A DNA stretch of 64,000 nucleotides from Azospirillum brasilense (GTDB lineage: Bacteria > Pseudomonadota > Alphaproteobacteria > Azospirillales > Azospirillaceae). The position numbers were made by a program, and so were the translations under genes. Position 1 is the stretch's first letter. Every line of letters starts with the position of its first letter. The stretch covers positions 186,001 to 250,000 of the forward strand of contig NZ_QOKV01000002.1 in the NCBI RefSeq assembly GCF_008365405.1. The letters are read 5' to 3'. This document shows, piece after piece, positions 1-10,220 of the stretch. Below the pieces are notes generated by a model, which saw only the letters and a program-made list of their open reading frames with translations, did no database searches and was not told the DNA's origin.

Positions 1-2
1 TG

Positions 3-1010
3 CCCGCCGGTCTGGGGCAGGCACCGGCCCGTCAGGCGTCGCTCGGCGCCGGCATCCCGGAGGCTGCGGGCTGCACGACCATCTCCAAGGTCTGCGGGTC
101 GGGTATGAAGGCGGTGATGCTCGCCACCGACCTCATCAAGGCCGGTTCGGCGGAGATCATGGTGGCCGGCGGCATGGAGAGCATGTCCAACGCCCCCTAC
201 CTGCTGGACCGCGCGCGTGGCGGCTACCGCATGGGCCACGGCCGCGTGCTCGACCACATGTTCCTCGATGGGCTGGAGGACGCCTATGACCGCGGGCGCC
301 TGATGGGCACCTTCGCGGAGGAATGCGCCACCCACTACCAGTTCACCCGCGAGGCGCAGGACAACTACGCCATCGAGAGCCTGAACCGTGCCCGCCGCGC
401 CACCGAGGACGGCAGCTTCGTCAAGGAGATCACCGCGGTCACCGTCAAGGGCCGCAAGGGCGACACGGTGGTGGAGAAGGACGAGCAGCCGCTGAAGGCG
501 GACCCGGCCAAGATCCCGACGCTGAAGCCGGCCTTCGCCAAGGATGGCACGGTGACGGCGGCCAACGCCTCCTCCATTTCGGATGGCGCGGCGGCGCTGG
601 TGCTGACCACGCGGTCGAACGCCGAAAAGCTCGGCCTGCCGATCCTGGCGGAGATCAAGGCCCACGCCAACCACGCCCAGGCCCCGGCCTGGTTCACCAC
701 GGCACCCGTGGGCGCGATCAACAAGGTGCTGGAGCGCGCCGGCTGGTCGGCCAAGGACGTGGACCTCTACGAGCTGAACGAGGCCTTCGCGGTGGTCGCC
801 ATGGCGGCGATGCGCGAACTCGACATCCCGCACGACAGGATCAACGTGCATGGCGGCGCCTGCGCGCTCGGCCATCCGATCGGCGCGTCGGGGGCGCGCA
901 TCCTCGTCACGCTGCTGGCGGCGCTGGAGAAGAACGGGCTGAAGCGCGGCGTCGCCTCGCTGTGCATCGGCGGCGGCGAGGCCACGGCGGTGGCGGTGGA
1001 GTTGGTGTAA
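3..1010 (+). CDS. Thiolase (acetyl-CoA C-acetyltransferase), 5' end outside window
   Basis: Cytoplasmic thiolase that splits a 3-ketoacyl-CoA (for example acetoacetyl-CoA or 2-methylacetoacetyl-CoA) with CoA. The reading frame is open from base 3, so the start lies upstream of the window. The nucleophilic cysteine lies in KVCGSGMKAVM (codon 93-95). The other two signatures are NEAFAVV and GGACALGHPIGASGAR, which carries the catalytic histidine, and a C-terminal CIGGGEA block carries the second cysteine. It heads a same-strand catabolic run of acyl-CoA genes, which suits the last step of isoleucine or acetoacetate breakdown. The exact substrate cannot be told from sequence. Confidence 0.93.
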   Translation, partial: PAGLGQAPARQASLGAGIPEAAGCTTISKVCGSGMKAVMLATDLIKAGSAEIMVAGGMESMSNAPYLLDRARGGYRMGHGRVLDHMFLDGLEDAYDRGRLMGTFAEECATHYQFTREAQDNYAIESLNRARRATEDGSFVKEITAVTVKGRKGDTVVEKDEQPLKADPAKIPTLKPAFAKDGTVTAANASSISDGAAALVLTTRSNAEKLGLPILAEIKAHANHAQAPAWFTTAPVGAINKVLERAGWSAKDVDLYELNEAFAVVAMAAMRELDIPHDRINVHGGACALGHPIGASGARILVTLLAALEKNGLKRGVASLCIGGGEATAVAVELV

Positions 1011-1020
1011 GGGCAACCTG

Positions 1021-1105
1021 GCCCCCTCCCTAACCCTCCCCCGCTGCGCGGGAGAGGGAATCAAGCTCCCTCCACCGCGCAGCGGGGGAGGGTCGGGGAG
1101 GGGGC
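1021..1105. repeat. Large intergenic inverted repeat (REP-like)
   Basis: Two 31-nt arms, 1021-1051 and 1075-1105, are reverse complements with only 2 mismatches, around a 23-nt loop. The arms are pyrimidine rich (CCCTCCC and CCCCCGCTGCGCGG motifs). It fills the gap between the thiolase and acyl-CoA dehydrogenase genes. It could fold into a very stable RNA hairpin. It resembles the palindromic intergenic repeats common in alphaproteobacterial genomes, but no second copy is seen in this window. Confidence 0.7.
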
Positions 1106-1129
1106 AGAAAGCGTGCGGGAGGGACAGCA

Positions 1130-2263
1130 ATGCGGCTGACGGAAGAGCAGCGGATGGTGCGCGACATGGCGCGGGACTTCGCGGCGGAGCGGCTGGCGCC
1201 CACCGCCGCCGAGCGCGACCGCACCGGCGCCTTCCCCAAGGAGGAGCTGGCCGAGATGGGCAAGCTCGGCCTGATGGGCATGCTGGTGCCGGAGGAGTTC
1301 GACGGCGCCGGCACCGACCACATCGCCTACGCGCTCGCCATCGAGGAGATCGCGGCGGGCGACGGCGCCATTTCCACCATCATGAGCGTGCACAACTCCG
1401 TCGGCTGCATGCCGATCCTGAAGTTCGGCAGCGCCGAGCAGAAGGACCGCTTCCTGAAGCCTATGGCCCGCGGCGAGCAACTCGGCTGCTTCTGCCTGAC
1501 GGAGCCCCAGGCGGGGTCCGACGCCGCCGCCATCAAGACCCGTGCCCGCCGCGACGGCAACCATTGGGTCCTCAATGGCACCAAGCAGTTCATCACCTCC
1601 GGCAAGAACGCCGATGTTGCCATCGTCTTCGCGGTCAGCGACCCCGAGGCCGGCAAGAAGGGCATCACCGCCTTCATCGTGCCGACCGACACCCCCGGCT
1701 TCCAGGTCGCGCGGGTCGAGGAGAAGCTCGGCCAGAGCTGTTCCGACACCTGCCAGATCGTCCTTGAGGATTGCCGCATCCCCGCCGACCTGATGCTGGG
1801 CGCGGAGGGCGGCGGCTACCGGGTGGCGCTCGCCAACCTGGAGGGCGGGCGCATCGGCATCGCCTCGCAGTCGGTGGGCATGGCCCGCTCCGCGCTCGAC
1901 CACGCCACCCGCTACGCCCAGGAGCGGCAGAGCATGGGCGTGCCCATCGTCCAGCATCAGGCGGTGGCCTTCCGGCTGGCCGACATGGCGACGAAGGTGG
2001 AGGCCGCGCGCCAGCTCGTCCTGCACGCCGCGAGCCTCCGCGACGCCGGCGAGCCCTGCCTGAAGGAAGCGGCCATGGCGAAGCTGTTCGCCTCGGAGAT
2101 CGCCGAGCGCGTCTGCTCCGACGCCATCCAGATCCATGGCGGCTACGGCTACCTGAACGATTTCCCGGTGGAGCGCATTTATAGAGACGTGCGCGTCTGC
2201 CAGATCTATGAGGGCACGAGCGACATCCAGCGGCTGGTCATCAGCCGCGCCCTGATGCAGTAG
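1130..2263 (+). CDS. Acyl-CoA dehydrogenase, short/branched-chain type
   Basis: FAD enzyme of 377 aa that makes a 2,3-enoyl-CoA and passes electrons to ETF. The N-terminal helical domain is followed by the flavin signature [11 protein letters not shown] and the C-terminal signature [19 protein letters not shown]. The catalytic glutamate is seen in [11 protein letters not shown], the position used by short-, medium- and methyl-branched-chain enzymes. Isovaleryl-CoA dehydrogenase uses a different glutamate and lacks Glu here, so this gene is probably not the isovaleryl enzyme although its neighbours are leucine genes. The start has a GGGAGGGA ribosome site about 6 nt upstream. It follows the thiolase after the large inverted repeat. 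Confidence 0.92.
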   Translation: MRLTEEQRMVRDMARDFAAERLAPTAAERDRTGAFPKEELAEMGKLGLMGMLVPEEFDGAGTDHIAYALAIEEIAAGDGAISTIMSVHNSVGCMPILKFGSAEQKDRFLKPMARGEQLGCFCLTEPQAGSDAAAIKTRARRDGNHWVLNGTKQFITSGKNADVAIVFAVSDPEAGKKGITAFIVPTDTPGFQVARVEEKLGQSCSDTCQIVLEDCRIPADLMLGAEGGGYRVALANLEGGRIGIASQSVGMARSALDHATRYAQERQSMGVPIVQHQAVAFRLADMATKVEAARQLVLHAASLRDAGEPCLKEAAMAKLFASEIAERVCSDAIQIHGGYGYLNDFPVERIYRDVRVCQIYEGTSDIQRLVISRALMQ

Positions 2264-2291
2264 AACAAGAAGAGACGGGAGGACGACGGCC

Positions 2292-3899
2292 ATGACCGTC
2301 CTGAAGAGCGCCCTGAACCCGCGCTCCGCCGAGTTCCAGACGAACGCCGACGCCATGTCCGCCCTGGTCGCCGACCTGCGCGAGAAGGTGGGCGCGATCA
2401 AGCAGGGCGGCGGGGCGAAAGCCCGCGACAAGCACCTGTCCCGCGGAAAGCTGCTGCCGCGCGAGCGCATCCGCCAGCTTCTCGACGTGGGATCGCCCTT
2501 CCTGGAGCTGTCGCAGATGGCCGCCTACAAGGTCTATGACGACGACATCCCGGCGGCGGGCATCATCACCGGCATCGGCAGCGTGGCCGGGCAGGAGTGC
2601 ATGGTGGTCGTCAACGACGCCACCGTGAAGGGCGGCACCTACTTCCCCCTGACCGTCAAGAAGCACCTGCGCGCCCAGGAAGTGGCACAGCAGAACAACC
2701 TGCCCTGCATCTATCTGGTGGACAGCGGCGGCGCCAACCTGCCCAACCAGGACGAGGTGTTCCCCGACCGCGACCATTTCGGGCGCATCTTCTTCAACCA
2801 AGCCAACATGTCCGCCCAGGGCATCCCGCAGATCGCCGTGGTGATGGGAAGCTGCACGGCGGGCGGCGCCTATGTCCCGGCGATGTCGGACGAGGCGATC
2901 ATCGTCCGCAACCAGGGCACCATCTTCCTCGGCGGCCCGCCGCTGGTGAAGGCGGCGACCGGCGAGGTGGTGTCGGCGGAGGACCTCGGCGGGGCCGACG
3001 TGCACTCCCGCACCTCCGGCGTGACCGACCATTACGCGATGAACGACGCCCACGCGCTCGCCATGGCGCGCAAGGTCGTGTCGAACCTGAACCGCAGCAA
3101 GCGCATCGACATGGACCTGCGCGAACCGCAGGAGCCGGCCTACGACCCCCGTGAACTCTACGGCGTGATCCCCAGCGACCCGCGCAAGCCCTTCGACGTG
3201 CGCGAGGTCATCGCCCGCGTCGTCGACGGCTCGGTGCTGGACGAGTTCAAGCCGCTCTACGGCACGACGCTGGTCTGCGGCTTCGCCCACATCTTCGGCT
3301 ACCCGGTGGGCATCATCGCCAACAACGGCATCCTGTTCAGCGAATCCGCCCTGAAGGGCGCCCATTTCGTCGAGCTGTGCTGCCAGCGCGGGATTCCCCT
3401 GGTCTTCCTGCAGAACATCACCGGCTTCATGGTCGGAAGGAAGTACGAGGCGGGCGGCATCGCCAAGGACGGCGCGAAGCTGGTCACCGCCGTCGCCTGC
3501 GCCAAGGTGCCGAAATTCACCGTCATCATCGGCGGCAGCTATGGCGCCGGCAACTACGGCATGTGCGGGCGCGCCTACAGCCCGCGCTTCCTGTGGATGT
3601 GGCCGAACTCGCGCATCTCCGTGATGGGCGGGGAGCAGGCGGCCGGCGTGCTCGCCCAGGTCCGGCGCGACGCCATGGAGTCCCAGGGCAGGAGCTGGGC
3701 GCCGGAGGAGGAGGAGGCGTTCAAGGCTCCCATCCGCCAGCAGTACGAAGACCAGGGCCATCCCTACTACGCCTCCGCCCGGCTGTGGGACGACGGCATC
3801 ATCGACCCGGCGGACACGCGCATGGTGCTCGGCCTCGGCCTGTCGGCGTCGCTGAACGCCCCGGTCGAGAAGACCACCTTCGGCGTGTTCCGGATGTGA
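2292..3899 (+). CDS. mccB: Methylcrotonyl-CoA carboxylase, beta (carboxyltransferase) subunit
   Basis: Carboxyltransferase half (535 aa) of the biotin-dependent 3-methylcrotonyl-CoA carboxylase of leucine breakdown. The N-terminal carboxyltransferase domain begins around residue 40 with [10 protein letters not shown] and contains [20 protein letters not shown], a block typical of the MccB subgroup. The C-terminal half has [20 protein letters not shown] and [17 protein letters not shown], forming the acyl-CoA and biotin pockets. Length is that of the family (about 535 aa). The alpha subunit lies one gene downstream with the hydratase between them, the usual liu/mcc order. Function is near certain from these blocks and the partners. 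Confidence 0.96.
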   Translation: MTVLKSALNPRSAEFQTNADAMSALVADLREKVGAIKQGGGAKARDKHLSRGKLLPRERIRQLLDVGSPFLELSQMAAYKVYDDDIPAAGIITGIGSVAGQECMVVVNDATVKGGTYFPLTVKKHLRAQEVAQQNNLPCIYLVDSGGANLPNQDEVFPDRDHFGRIFFNQANMSAQGIPQIAVVMGSCTAGGAYVPAMSDEAIIVRNQGTIFLGGPPLVKAATGEVVSAEDLGGADVHSRTSGVTDHYAMNDAHALAMARKVVSNLNRSKRIDMDLREPQEPAYDPRELYGVIPSDPRKPFDVREVIARVVDGSVLDEFKPLYGTTLVCGFAHIFGYPVGIIANNGILFSESALKGAHFVELCCQRGIPLVFLQNITGFMVGRKYEAGGIAKDGAKLVTAVACAKVPKFTVIIGGSYGAGNYGMCGRAYSPRFLWMWPNSRISVMGGEQAAGVLAQVRRDAMESQGRSWAPEEEEAFKAPIRQQYEDQGHPYYASARLWDDGIIDPADTRMVLGLGLSASLNAPVEKTTFGVFRM

Positions 3900-3916
3900 G
3901 CGGGGGGACGACGAGC

Positions 3917-4711
3917 ATGAGCGACATTCTGATCGACATCGCCGACAGCGGTTCCCTGGGCGGCGTGGCGACCGTCACGATGAACCGAGCGGACGTCCAC
4001 AACGCCTTCAACGAGCGGGTCATCGCCGATCTGACCGACGCCTTCCTCAGCCTGGGCACGAATCCCGACGTCCGTGCCATCCTGCTGCGCGGCGCGGGCA
4101 AGAGCTTCTCCGCCGGGGCCGACCTCGGCTGGATGAAGAAGATGGCGGGCTACAGCCATGGCGAGAACGTCCAGGACGCCATGGGCCTCGCCACCATGCT
4201 GCGCACGCTGGACGAATGCCCGAAGCCGACCATCGCCGTGGTGCAGGGTCCGGCCTTCGGTGGCGGGGTGGGGCTGGTCGCCGCCTGCGACATCGCCATA
4301 TCCGCCGAAACCGCCAGCTTCGCCCTGACCGAGGTGCGGCTGGGCCTGATCCCCGCGGTCATCAGCCCCTACGTCGTCGCTGCGATGGGCGAGCGCGCCT
4401 GCCGCCGCTACTTCCTGACGGCGGAGCGCTTCTCCGCCGCCGAGGCGCTGCGGCTCGGCCTGCTGCACCAGACCGTCCCGGCGACGGAGCTGGATGCGGC
4501 CGTCGAGGTGATGGTGCGCAACCTGCTGCAATGCGGCCCGGCCTCGCAGACCGCGGCCAAGGAGCTGATCCGCGCCGTGGCGCGCCGTCCGCTGGACGAC
4601 GCGCTGGTCCGCGACACGGCGGAGCGCATCGCCCGCCAGCGCGCGAGCGACGAGGGAAGGGAGGGCGTCGGCGCCTTCCTGGAGAAACGCGAACCGGCGT
4701 GGCGGAGCTGA
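3917..4711 (+). CDS. Enoyl-CoA hydratase/isomerase family, likely methylglutaconyl-CoA hydratase
   Basis: Crotonase-fold protein of 264 aa. In this position it should hydrate 3-methylglutaconyl-CoA to HMG-CoA, between the carboxylase and the lyase of leucine degradation. The oxyanion-hole motif FSAGADLGWMKKM and the second loop GGGVGLVAACDIAI are present, followed by the ALTEVRLGLIPAVISPYV segment typical of the active site. The open frame runs back into mccB, but ATG at 3917 is chosen because it begins the recognisable N-terminus and follows a GGGGGGA site. It sits 17 nt after mccB and 6 nt before mccA, so the genes are surely co-transcribed. Confidence 0.92.
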   Translation: MSDILIDIADSGSLGGVATVTMNRADVHNAFNERVIADLTDAFLSLGTNPDVRAILLRGAGKSFSAGADLGWMKKMAGYSHGENVQDAMGLATMLRTLDECPKPTIAVVQGPAFGGGVGLVAACDIAISAETASFALTEVRLGLIPAVISPYVVAAMGERACRRYFLTAERFSAAEALRLGLLHQTVPATELDAAVEVMVRNLLQCGPASQTAAKELIRAVARRPLDDALVRDTAERIARQRASDEGREGVGAFLEKREPAWRS

Positions 4712-4717
4712 CGGACC

Positions 4718-6721
4718 ATGTTCGACAAGATTCTGATCGCAAACCGCGGCGAGATCGCCTGCCGCGTCATCCGCACCGCCCGCCGCATGGGCATCCGCAC
4801 CGTCGCCGTCCATTCGGAAGCCGACGCCCGCGCCATGCATGTGGAGATGGCCGACGAGGCCGTCTGCATCGGCCCGGCGCCGGTCGGTGAGAGCTACCTG
4901 CGCGGCGACGTCATTCTTGAGGTCGCCAAGCGCACCGGCGCCCAGGCCATTCACCCCGGCTACGGCTTCCTGTCGGAGAACGCCGGCTTCGCGGCGGCCT
5001 GCGCCGAGGCCGGCGTGGTCTTCATCGGCCCGCCGATCGAGGCCATCCGCGTCATGGGCTCCAAGGCGGAATCCAAGCGCGTGATGTCCCAGGCCGACGT
5101 GCCGCTGGTCCCCGGCTACCACGGTGAGGCCCAGGATCTGGAGACGCTGAGCGCCGAGGCGGAACGCATCGGCTACCCGGTGCTGGTCAAGGCCTCGGCG
5201 GGCGGCGGCGGCAAGGGCATGCGCGTGGTCCGCGCCGCCGGCGAGTTCGCCGACGCGGTGGCCGGCGCCAAGCGCGAGGCCAAGGCTGCCTTCGGCGACG
5301 ACAGCGTGCTTCTGGAGAAGTATCTGGGCCGCCCGCGCCATGTGGAGATTCAGGTCTTCTGCGACACCCACGGCAACGGCGTCTATCTGTTCGAGCGCGA
5401 CTGCTCCATCCAGCGCCGCCACCAGAAGGTGATCGAGGAGGCCCCGGCCCCGGCGCTGCCCGACGACCTGCGCCGCCGCATGGGCGAGGCCGCGGTGGCC
5501 GCCGCCAAGGCGGTGAACTACGTCGGCGCCGGCACGGTGGAGTTCCTCTACGAGGACGGCGGATTCTACTTCATCGAGATGAACACCCGCCTCCAGGTCG
5601 AGCATCCGGTGACCGAGAAGATCACCGGCCAGGACCTCGTGGAGTGGCAGTTGCGCGTCGCCGCCGGCGGCACGCTGCCGCTGATGCAGGACCAGCTCAC
5701 CCGCCGCGGCCACGCCTTCGAGGCGCGCCTCTACGCGGAGGACCCGCAGCGCGAGTTCCTGCCGGCCATCGGCAAGCTGGTCCGCCTGCGCCCGCCCGCC
5801 GAGAACGACCATGTCCGCGTCGACACCGGCGTCCGCGAGGGCGACGAGGTCACCATGTTCTACGACCCGATGATCGCCAAGCTGATCGTCTGGGACGAGG
5901 ACCGCGACGCCGCGCTGCGCCGCCTGCGCGTGGCGCTCGCCGCCTACGAGGTGGTCGGGGTGACCACCAACGTGGCCTTCCTCGGCGCCATCGCCGGCCA
6001 TCCGGCCTTCCGCGCGGTGGAGATCGACACCGGCTTCATCGAGCGGCACCGCGCCGACCTGCTGCCCCCGCCGGCCCCGGTGCCGGACCGCGGGCTGGCC
6101 ATCGCGGCGCTCAGCGTGCTGCTCCGCCGCAACGCCGACGCCCGCAAGGCCCGCCGCGCCGCGTCGGACCCCTGGTCGCCCTGGCTGTCGGCCAGCGGCT
6201 GGCGCCTCAACGACGACAACCACCACGACCTGCGCCTGATGGATGGCGACACGCCGCGCGGCCTGACCCTGCATTTCCGCCCCGACGGCTACGAGATCGA
6301 GGTGGAAGGCCGCCCGGCCATCAAGGCGGAGCGGGTGACCCTGGAGGGCGAGACGCTGACCGCCACCATCGACGCGGTGCGCACCCGCGCCACCGTGGTC
6401 TGCCAGGGTCTGGACCTGACCATCCTCTCGGATGGGGCGGTGTGGCGCCTGCATCTGGACGACCCGACCGCCCGCGCCGCGGAGCAGGAGGGCGGCTCCG
6501 GCCGCCTGACCGCGCCGATGCCGGGCACCGTCGTCCGCGTGCTGGTCGAGCCGGGCCAGACGGTGGAGGCCGGCGCACCGCTGATGCTGCTGGAAGCAAT
6601 GAAGATGGAGCACACCATCAAGGCCCCCGCCGCCGGCACGGTCAGCGCCGTCAACTTCGCGGCGGGAGATCAGGTGTCCGAGGGCGTGGACCTGCTGGTC
6701 CTCGACGTGGCGGAGGGATGA
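4718..6721 (+). CDS. mccA: Methylcrotonyl-CoA carboxylase, alpha (biotin carboxylase/biotin carrier) subunit
   Basis: ATP-dependent biotin carboxylase plus biotin carrier, 667 aa. The N-terminal domain starts [17 protein letters not shown]. The ATP-grasp glycine loop is [14 protein letters not shown], and the biotin carboxylase block [16 protein letters not shown] carries the catalytic Glu and Arg. A linker domain leads to the biotinyl domain near residue 590, where Lys629 in LEAMKMEHT is the biotinylated residue. It pairs with the beta subunit gene upstream to carboxylate 3-methylcrotonyl-CoA. Its TGA overlaps the ATG of the lyase gene (ATGA), which suggests translational coupling. Confidence 0.96.
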   Translation: MFDKILIANRGEIACRVIRTARRMGIRTVAVHSEADARAMHVEMADEAVCIGPAPVGESYLRGDVILEVAKRTGAQAIHPGYGFLSENAGFAAACAEAGVVFIGPPIEAIRVMGSKAESKRVMSQADVPLVPGYHGEAQDLETLSAEAERIGYPVLVKASAGGGGKGMRVVRAAGEFADAVAGAKREAKAAFGDDSVLLEKYLGRPRHVEIQVFCDTHGNGVYLFERDCSIQRRHQKVIEEAPAPALPDDLRRRMGEAAVAAAKAVNYVGAGTVEFLYEDGGFYFIEMNTRLQVEHPVTEKITGQDLVEWQLRVAAGGTLPLMQDQLTRRGHAFEARLYAEDPQREFLPAIGKLVRLRPPAENDHVRVDTGVREGDEVTMFYDPMIAKLIVWDEDRDAALRRLRVALAAYEVVGVTTNVAFLGAIAGHPAFRAVEIDTGFIERHRADLLPPPAPVPDRGLAIAALSVLLRRNADARKARRAASDPWSPWLSASGWRLNDDNHHDLRLMDGDTPRGLTLHFRPDGYEIEVEGRPAIKAERVTLEGETLTATIDAVRTRATVVCQGLDLTILSDGAVWRLHLDDPTARAAEQEGGSGRLTAPMPGTVVRVLVEPGQTVEAGAPLMLLEAMKMEHTIKAPAAGTVSAVNFAAGDQVSEGVDLLVLDVAEG

Positions 6722-7623
6722 GCATGCGCCTGCCGAAAAGCGTCCGCATGGTGGAGGTCGGCCCGCGCGACGGCCTCCAGAACGAGAAGCAGATCGTCCC
6801 GACGGCGGTGAAGATCGGTCTGGTCGACCGGCTGACCGACGCCGGGCTGACCGCCATCGAGGCCGGCAGCTTCGTGTCGCCCAAATGGGTCCCGCAGATG
6901 GCCGACACGCCGGACGTCTTCGCCGGCATCCGGCGCAAGGAGGGGGTGCGCTACGTCGCCCTCACCCCGAACGCCAAGGGGCTGGAGGGTGCGCTCGCCG
7001 CCCGCGCCGACGAGGTGGCGGTCTTCGCCGCCGCGTCGGAGAGCTTCAGCCAAAAGAACATCAACTGCTCCATCGCCGAAAGCCTCGACCGCTTCGTTCC
7101 GGTGCTGGAACAGGCGAAGGCCCGGGGTGTGCCGGTGCGCGGCTACGTCTCCTGCGTGCTCGGCTGCCCCTACGAGGGGGAGATCGCCCCGGCGGCGGTG
7201 GCCGAGGTGGCGGGGCGGCTGCTCGGCATGGGCTGCTACGAGGTCTCGCTCGGCGACACCATCGGCACCGGCACGCCGGCCAAGGCCCAGGCGATGATAT
7301 CCGCGGTGGCGGAGCGCGTGCCGATGGAGCGCATCGCCGTGCATTTCCACGACACCTACGGTCAGGCGCTTGCCAACATCCTGGCGGCGCTGGAGATGGG
7401 CGTGGCGGTGGTGGACAGTTCGGTCGCCGGGCTGGGCGGCTGCCCCTACGCCAAGGGAGCGTCGGGCAACGTGGCGAGCGAGGATGTCCTCTACATGCTG
7501 AACGGGCTGGGCATCGCGACGGGGGTGGACCTCGACCGGCTGGTGGCGGCTGGCGCTTATATCAGCGATGCCATCGGCCGTCCGACCGCCTCCAAGGTCG
7601 CCCGCGCGCGGGGATGTGCGTAA
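6718..7623 (+). CDS. Hydroxymethylglutaryl-CoA lyase
   Basis: Cleaves HMG-CoA to acetyl-CoA and acetoacetate, the last leucine step (301 aa, family about 300). The N-terminal catalytic block [14 protein letters not shown] starts the TIM barrel, with metal ligands in [14 protein letters not shown]. The HMG-CoA lyase signature [16 protein letters not shown] holds the catalytic Cys242. The open frame extends far upstream inside mccA. The start taken is the ATG at 6718 that overlaps the mccA stop; a second ATG two codons later is also possible. Operon position after mccA matches other leucine gene clusters (liuE-type). Confidence 0.95.
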   Translation: MSMRLPKSVRMVEVGPRDGLQNEKQIVPTAVKIGLVDRLTDAGLTAIEAGSFVSPKWVPQMADTPDVFAGIRRKEGVRYVALTPNAKGLEGALAARADEVAVFAAASESFSQKNINCSIAESLDRFVPVLEQAKARGVPVRGYVSCVLGCPYEGEIAPAAVAEVAGRLLGMGCYEVSLGDTIGTGTPAKAQAMISAVAERVPMERIAVHFHDTYGQALANILAALEMGVAVVDSSVAGLGGCPYAKGASGNVASEDVLYMLNGLGIATGVDLDRLVAAGAYISDAIGRPTASKVARARGCA

Positions 7624-7653
7624 AACACGGGGAAGAGGGAAGGGAAGGGCGCC

Positions 7654-8481
7654 ATGAGCTTCACGAACCTGCTGGTGCATGTGGACGACAGCGACCGCTG
7701 CGGGGAGCGGCTGACCGTCGCCCTGACCCTGGCGCAGAAGCATGGCGCCGCGCTGACCGGCCTGTTCGCGCAGAGCGACAGCTCCGGCGCCGGCATCGTC
7801 ACGCGCAAGGCCGGCCCGGCGCTGATCCAGGCGGCGCAGCGCGCGCGTGACCTGTTCGAGGAGAAGGCCCGCGAGGCCGGCGTGACGACCCGCTGGTGGC
7901 AGCTCAGCCATGGCGAGTACGGCCATGTGATCGCCGAGACGGTAATCTGCTCGCGCTACGCGGACCTCGCTATCTTCGGCCAGCACGACCCGGAGGACAG
8001 CCGCGTCCCGGCGGACCTGATCGAGGAGGTGGTGCTGAACGCCGGGCGCCCGATCCTGGTCGTGCCGCACACTGGCAGCTATCCGCAGCTCGCCGACCGC
8101 CCGGTGATCGCCTGGAACGGCAGCCGCGAGGCCGCCCGCGCCGTCAACGACGCGCTGCCGCTGCTGAAGCAGGCGAGTTCCGTGCTCTTGCTCGCCTTCC
8201 ACACCCAGCCGCGGGCGGAGGGGGGCGGCAACGTCCCGCAGGTCGACATATTGGAGCATCTGGCGAGCCATGGCGTGACGGCCACGCAGGAACGCATGAC
8301 CATCGCCAGCATGACCCCCATGGACGCCGTGCTGTCGCGCGCCTCGGACCATGGCGCCGATCTTCTGGTGATGGGCGGTTTCGGCGGCTATGGCGGCTCG
8401 CTGTTTCCGCTGTTCGGGCGGGGCAGCAACACCCGCCAGATCCTGCGCCAGATGACCCTTCCCGTTCTGTTGTCGCACTGA
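7654..8481 (+). CDS. Universal stress protein family protein (two UspA-like halves)
   Basis: Cytoplasmic 275-aa protein built of two UspA-like units. The first begins [18 protein letters not shown] and the second begins near residue 147 with [18 protein letters not shown], which is the usual start of a Usp beta-alpha unit. The C-terminus carries [14 protein letters not shown] and [16 protein letters not shown], which corresponds to the ATP-binding loop and final strand of the family. It lies between HMG-CoA lyase and ETF-QO on the same strand with a good GGGAAGGG site. The role is unknown beyond a stress or energy-status link; being inside an acyl-CoA catabolic run, it may be co-expressed with those enzymes. 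Confidence 0.88.
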   Translation: MSFTNLLVHVDDSDRCGERLTVALTLAQKHGAALTGLFAQSDSSGAGIVTRKAGPALIQAAQRARDLFEEKAREAGVTTRWWQLSHGEYGHVIAETVICSRYADLAIFGQHDPEDSRVPADLIEEVVLNAGRPILVVPHTGSYPQLADRPVIAWNGSREAARAVNDALPLLKQASSVLLLAFHTQPRAEGGGNVPQVDILEHLASHGVTATQERMTIASMTPMDAVLSRASDHGADLLVMGGFGGYGGSLFPLFGRGSNTRQILRQMTLPVLLSH

Positions 8482-8518
8482 CCGACGTTGTTCGCACGAA
8501 ACAAGGAAAGAAGAAGAA

Positions 8519-10180
8519 ATGGCTGACGAGATGGCTCGCGATCCGCGCGAGGTGATGGAGTACGACGTCCTTGTCGTCGGAGCCGGCCCGTCGGGCCTGA
8601 GCGCGGCCATCCGCCTGAAACAGCTCGCCAATGAGGCCGGACAGGAGCTGTCGGTCTGCGTCGTCGAGAAGGGCTCGGAGGTCGGCGCCCACCTGCTCTC
8701 CGGCGCGGTGTTCGAGCCGCACGCGCTGGACGAGCTGATCCCCGACTGGAAGGAGAAGGGCGCCCCGCTCACCACCCCGGCCCGCGAGGACCGCTTCCTC
8801 TACCTCACCGAGACCAAGGCCCTCAAGTCGCCCTTCGCCCCGCCGCAGATGCACAATCACGGCAACTACATCATCAGCCTGGGCAACCTCGCCCGCTGGA
8901 TGGCCGGGCAGGCCGAGGAGCTGGGCGTCGAGATCTACCCCGGCTTCGCCGCGGCGGAGGTGCTCTACGACGACAGCGGTGCGGTCAAGGGGGTTGCCAC
9001 CGGCGACATGGGCATCGGCAAGGACGGCGAGAAGACCGCCAACTACACGCCGGGCATGGAGTTGCACGCCAAGCAGACCATCTTCGCCGAGGGCTGCCGC
9101 GGCTCGCTGACCAAGACGCTGTTCGAGCGCTTCGACCTGCGCCGCGACGCCGATCCCCAGACCTACGGCATCGGCATCAAGGAGCTGTGGGAGGTCGCGC
9201 CGGAGAAATCCCAGCCCGGCCTGATCGTCCACACCATCGGCTGGCCGATGGACCCCAAGACCTACGGCGGCTCCTGGCTCTACCACATGGAGGGCAACCT
9301 GGTGTCGGTCGGCTTCGTGGTCGGGCTCGACTACGAAAACCCGCACCTGTCGCCCTTCGAGGAGTTCCAGCGCTACAAGACCCACCCGGCGATCCGCCCG
9401 ACCTTCGAGGGCGGACGGCGCATCGCCTACGGCGCGCGCGCGCTCAGCGAGGGCGGCTTCCAGTCGATTCCCAGGCTGACCTTCCCCGGCGGTCTGATCG
9501 TCGGCGACGCGGCGGGCTTCCTCAACGTGCCCAAGATCAAGGGCAACCACACCGCGATGAAGTCGGGCATGCTGGCGGCCGAAGCGGTGTTTGAGCTGCT
9601 GTCCGCCGAAGCGCCGGCGCGCGAGGCGGTGGCCTATCCGGAGAAGCTGAAGGCGTCCTGGGTGTGGTCGGAGCTGTTTGCTGTGCGCAACATCCGCCCC
9701 GGCTTCCAGAAGGGTCTGTGGGCGGGTCTGGCGAATGCGGCCTATGAGACGGCGACCAAGGGCAAGTCGCCCTGGACCTTGCACCACCGGCACGGCGACC
9801 ACGAGACGCTGAAGAAGGCGTCGGAAATGCCGAAGATCGTCTATCCCAAGCCGGACGGGGTGGTGTCGTTCGATCGGTTGTCGTCGGTGTACCTGTCGAA
9901 CACCAACCACGAGGAGGACCAGCCGGCGCATCTGACGCTGAAGGACGCGTCGGTGCCGATCGCGGTCAATCTGGCGCTCTACGACGCGCCGGAGACGCGC
10001 TACTGTCCGGCTGGGGTGTACGAGATCGTGCGGGCGGAGGACGGCAGCGACCCGCGCCTGCAGATCAACGCGCAGAACTGCGTGCACTGCAAGACCTGCG
10101 ACATCAAGGACCCCACCCAGAACATCAACTGGGTCGTCCCGGAGGGCGGCGGCGGCCCGAACTATCCCGGCGGGATGTGA
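8519..10180 (+). CDS. Electron transfer flavoprotein-ubiquinone oxidoreductase
   Basis: Inner-membrane-associated FAD and 4Fe-4S protein (553 aa) that takes electrons from reduced ETF and gives them to ubiquinone. The N-terminal FAD fold is [19 protein letters not shown]. The quinone-binding region contains [20 protein letters not shown]. The cluster ligands are the cysteines in [10 protein letters not shown] and [13 protein letters not shown] near the C-terminus, and the protein ends [16 protein letters not shown], as is typical. The start is preceded by AAGGAAAGAAGAA. It serves the acyl-CoA dehydrogenase encoded upstream; the ETF subunits themselves are not in the window. Confidence 0.96.
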   Translation: MADEMARDPREVMEYDVLVVGAGPSGLSAAIRLKQLANEAGQELSVCVVEKGSEVGAHLLSGAVFEPHALDELIPDWKEKGAPLTTPAREDRFLYLTETKALKSPFAPPQMHNHGNYIISLGNLARWMAGQAEELGVEIYPGFAAAEVLYDDSGAVKGVATGDMGIGKDGEKTANYTPGMELHAKQTIFAEGCRGSLTKTLFERFDLRRDADPQTYGIGIKELWEVAPEKSQPGLIVHTIGWPMDPKTYGGSWLYHMEGNLVSVGFVVGLDYENPHLSPFEEFQRYKTHPAIRPTFEGGRRIAYGARALSEGGFQSIPRLTFPGGLIVGDAAGFLNVPKIKGNHTAMKSGMLAAEAVFELLSAEAPAREAVAYPEKLKASWVWSELFAVRNIRPGFQKGLWAGLANAAYETATKGKSPWTLHHRHGDHETLKKASEMPKIVYPKPDGVVSFDRLSSVYLSNTNHEEDQPAHLTLKDASVPIAVNLALYDAPETRYCPAGVYEIVRAEDGSDPRLQINAQNCVHCKTCDIKDPTQNINWVVPEGGGGPNYPGGM

Positions 10181-10220
10181 AACCCGAACAGCAGCAAAAC
10201 GACATCAGGGAGAGAGCGCG

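Noticed and set aside
3767..6613. Open frame of 948 codons on the minus strand across mccA
   Set aside because: It lies antisense to mccA and the hydratase gene, which have strong family motifs. Its product is a low-complexity Ala/Gly/His/Arg chain typical of antisense frames in GC-rich DNA.
6670..8775. Long minus-strand frame across HMG-CoA lyase and the stress protein gene
   Set aside because: Both plus-strand genes have family signatures and ribosome sites; the antisense product has no recognisable fold.
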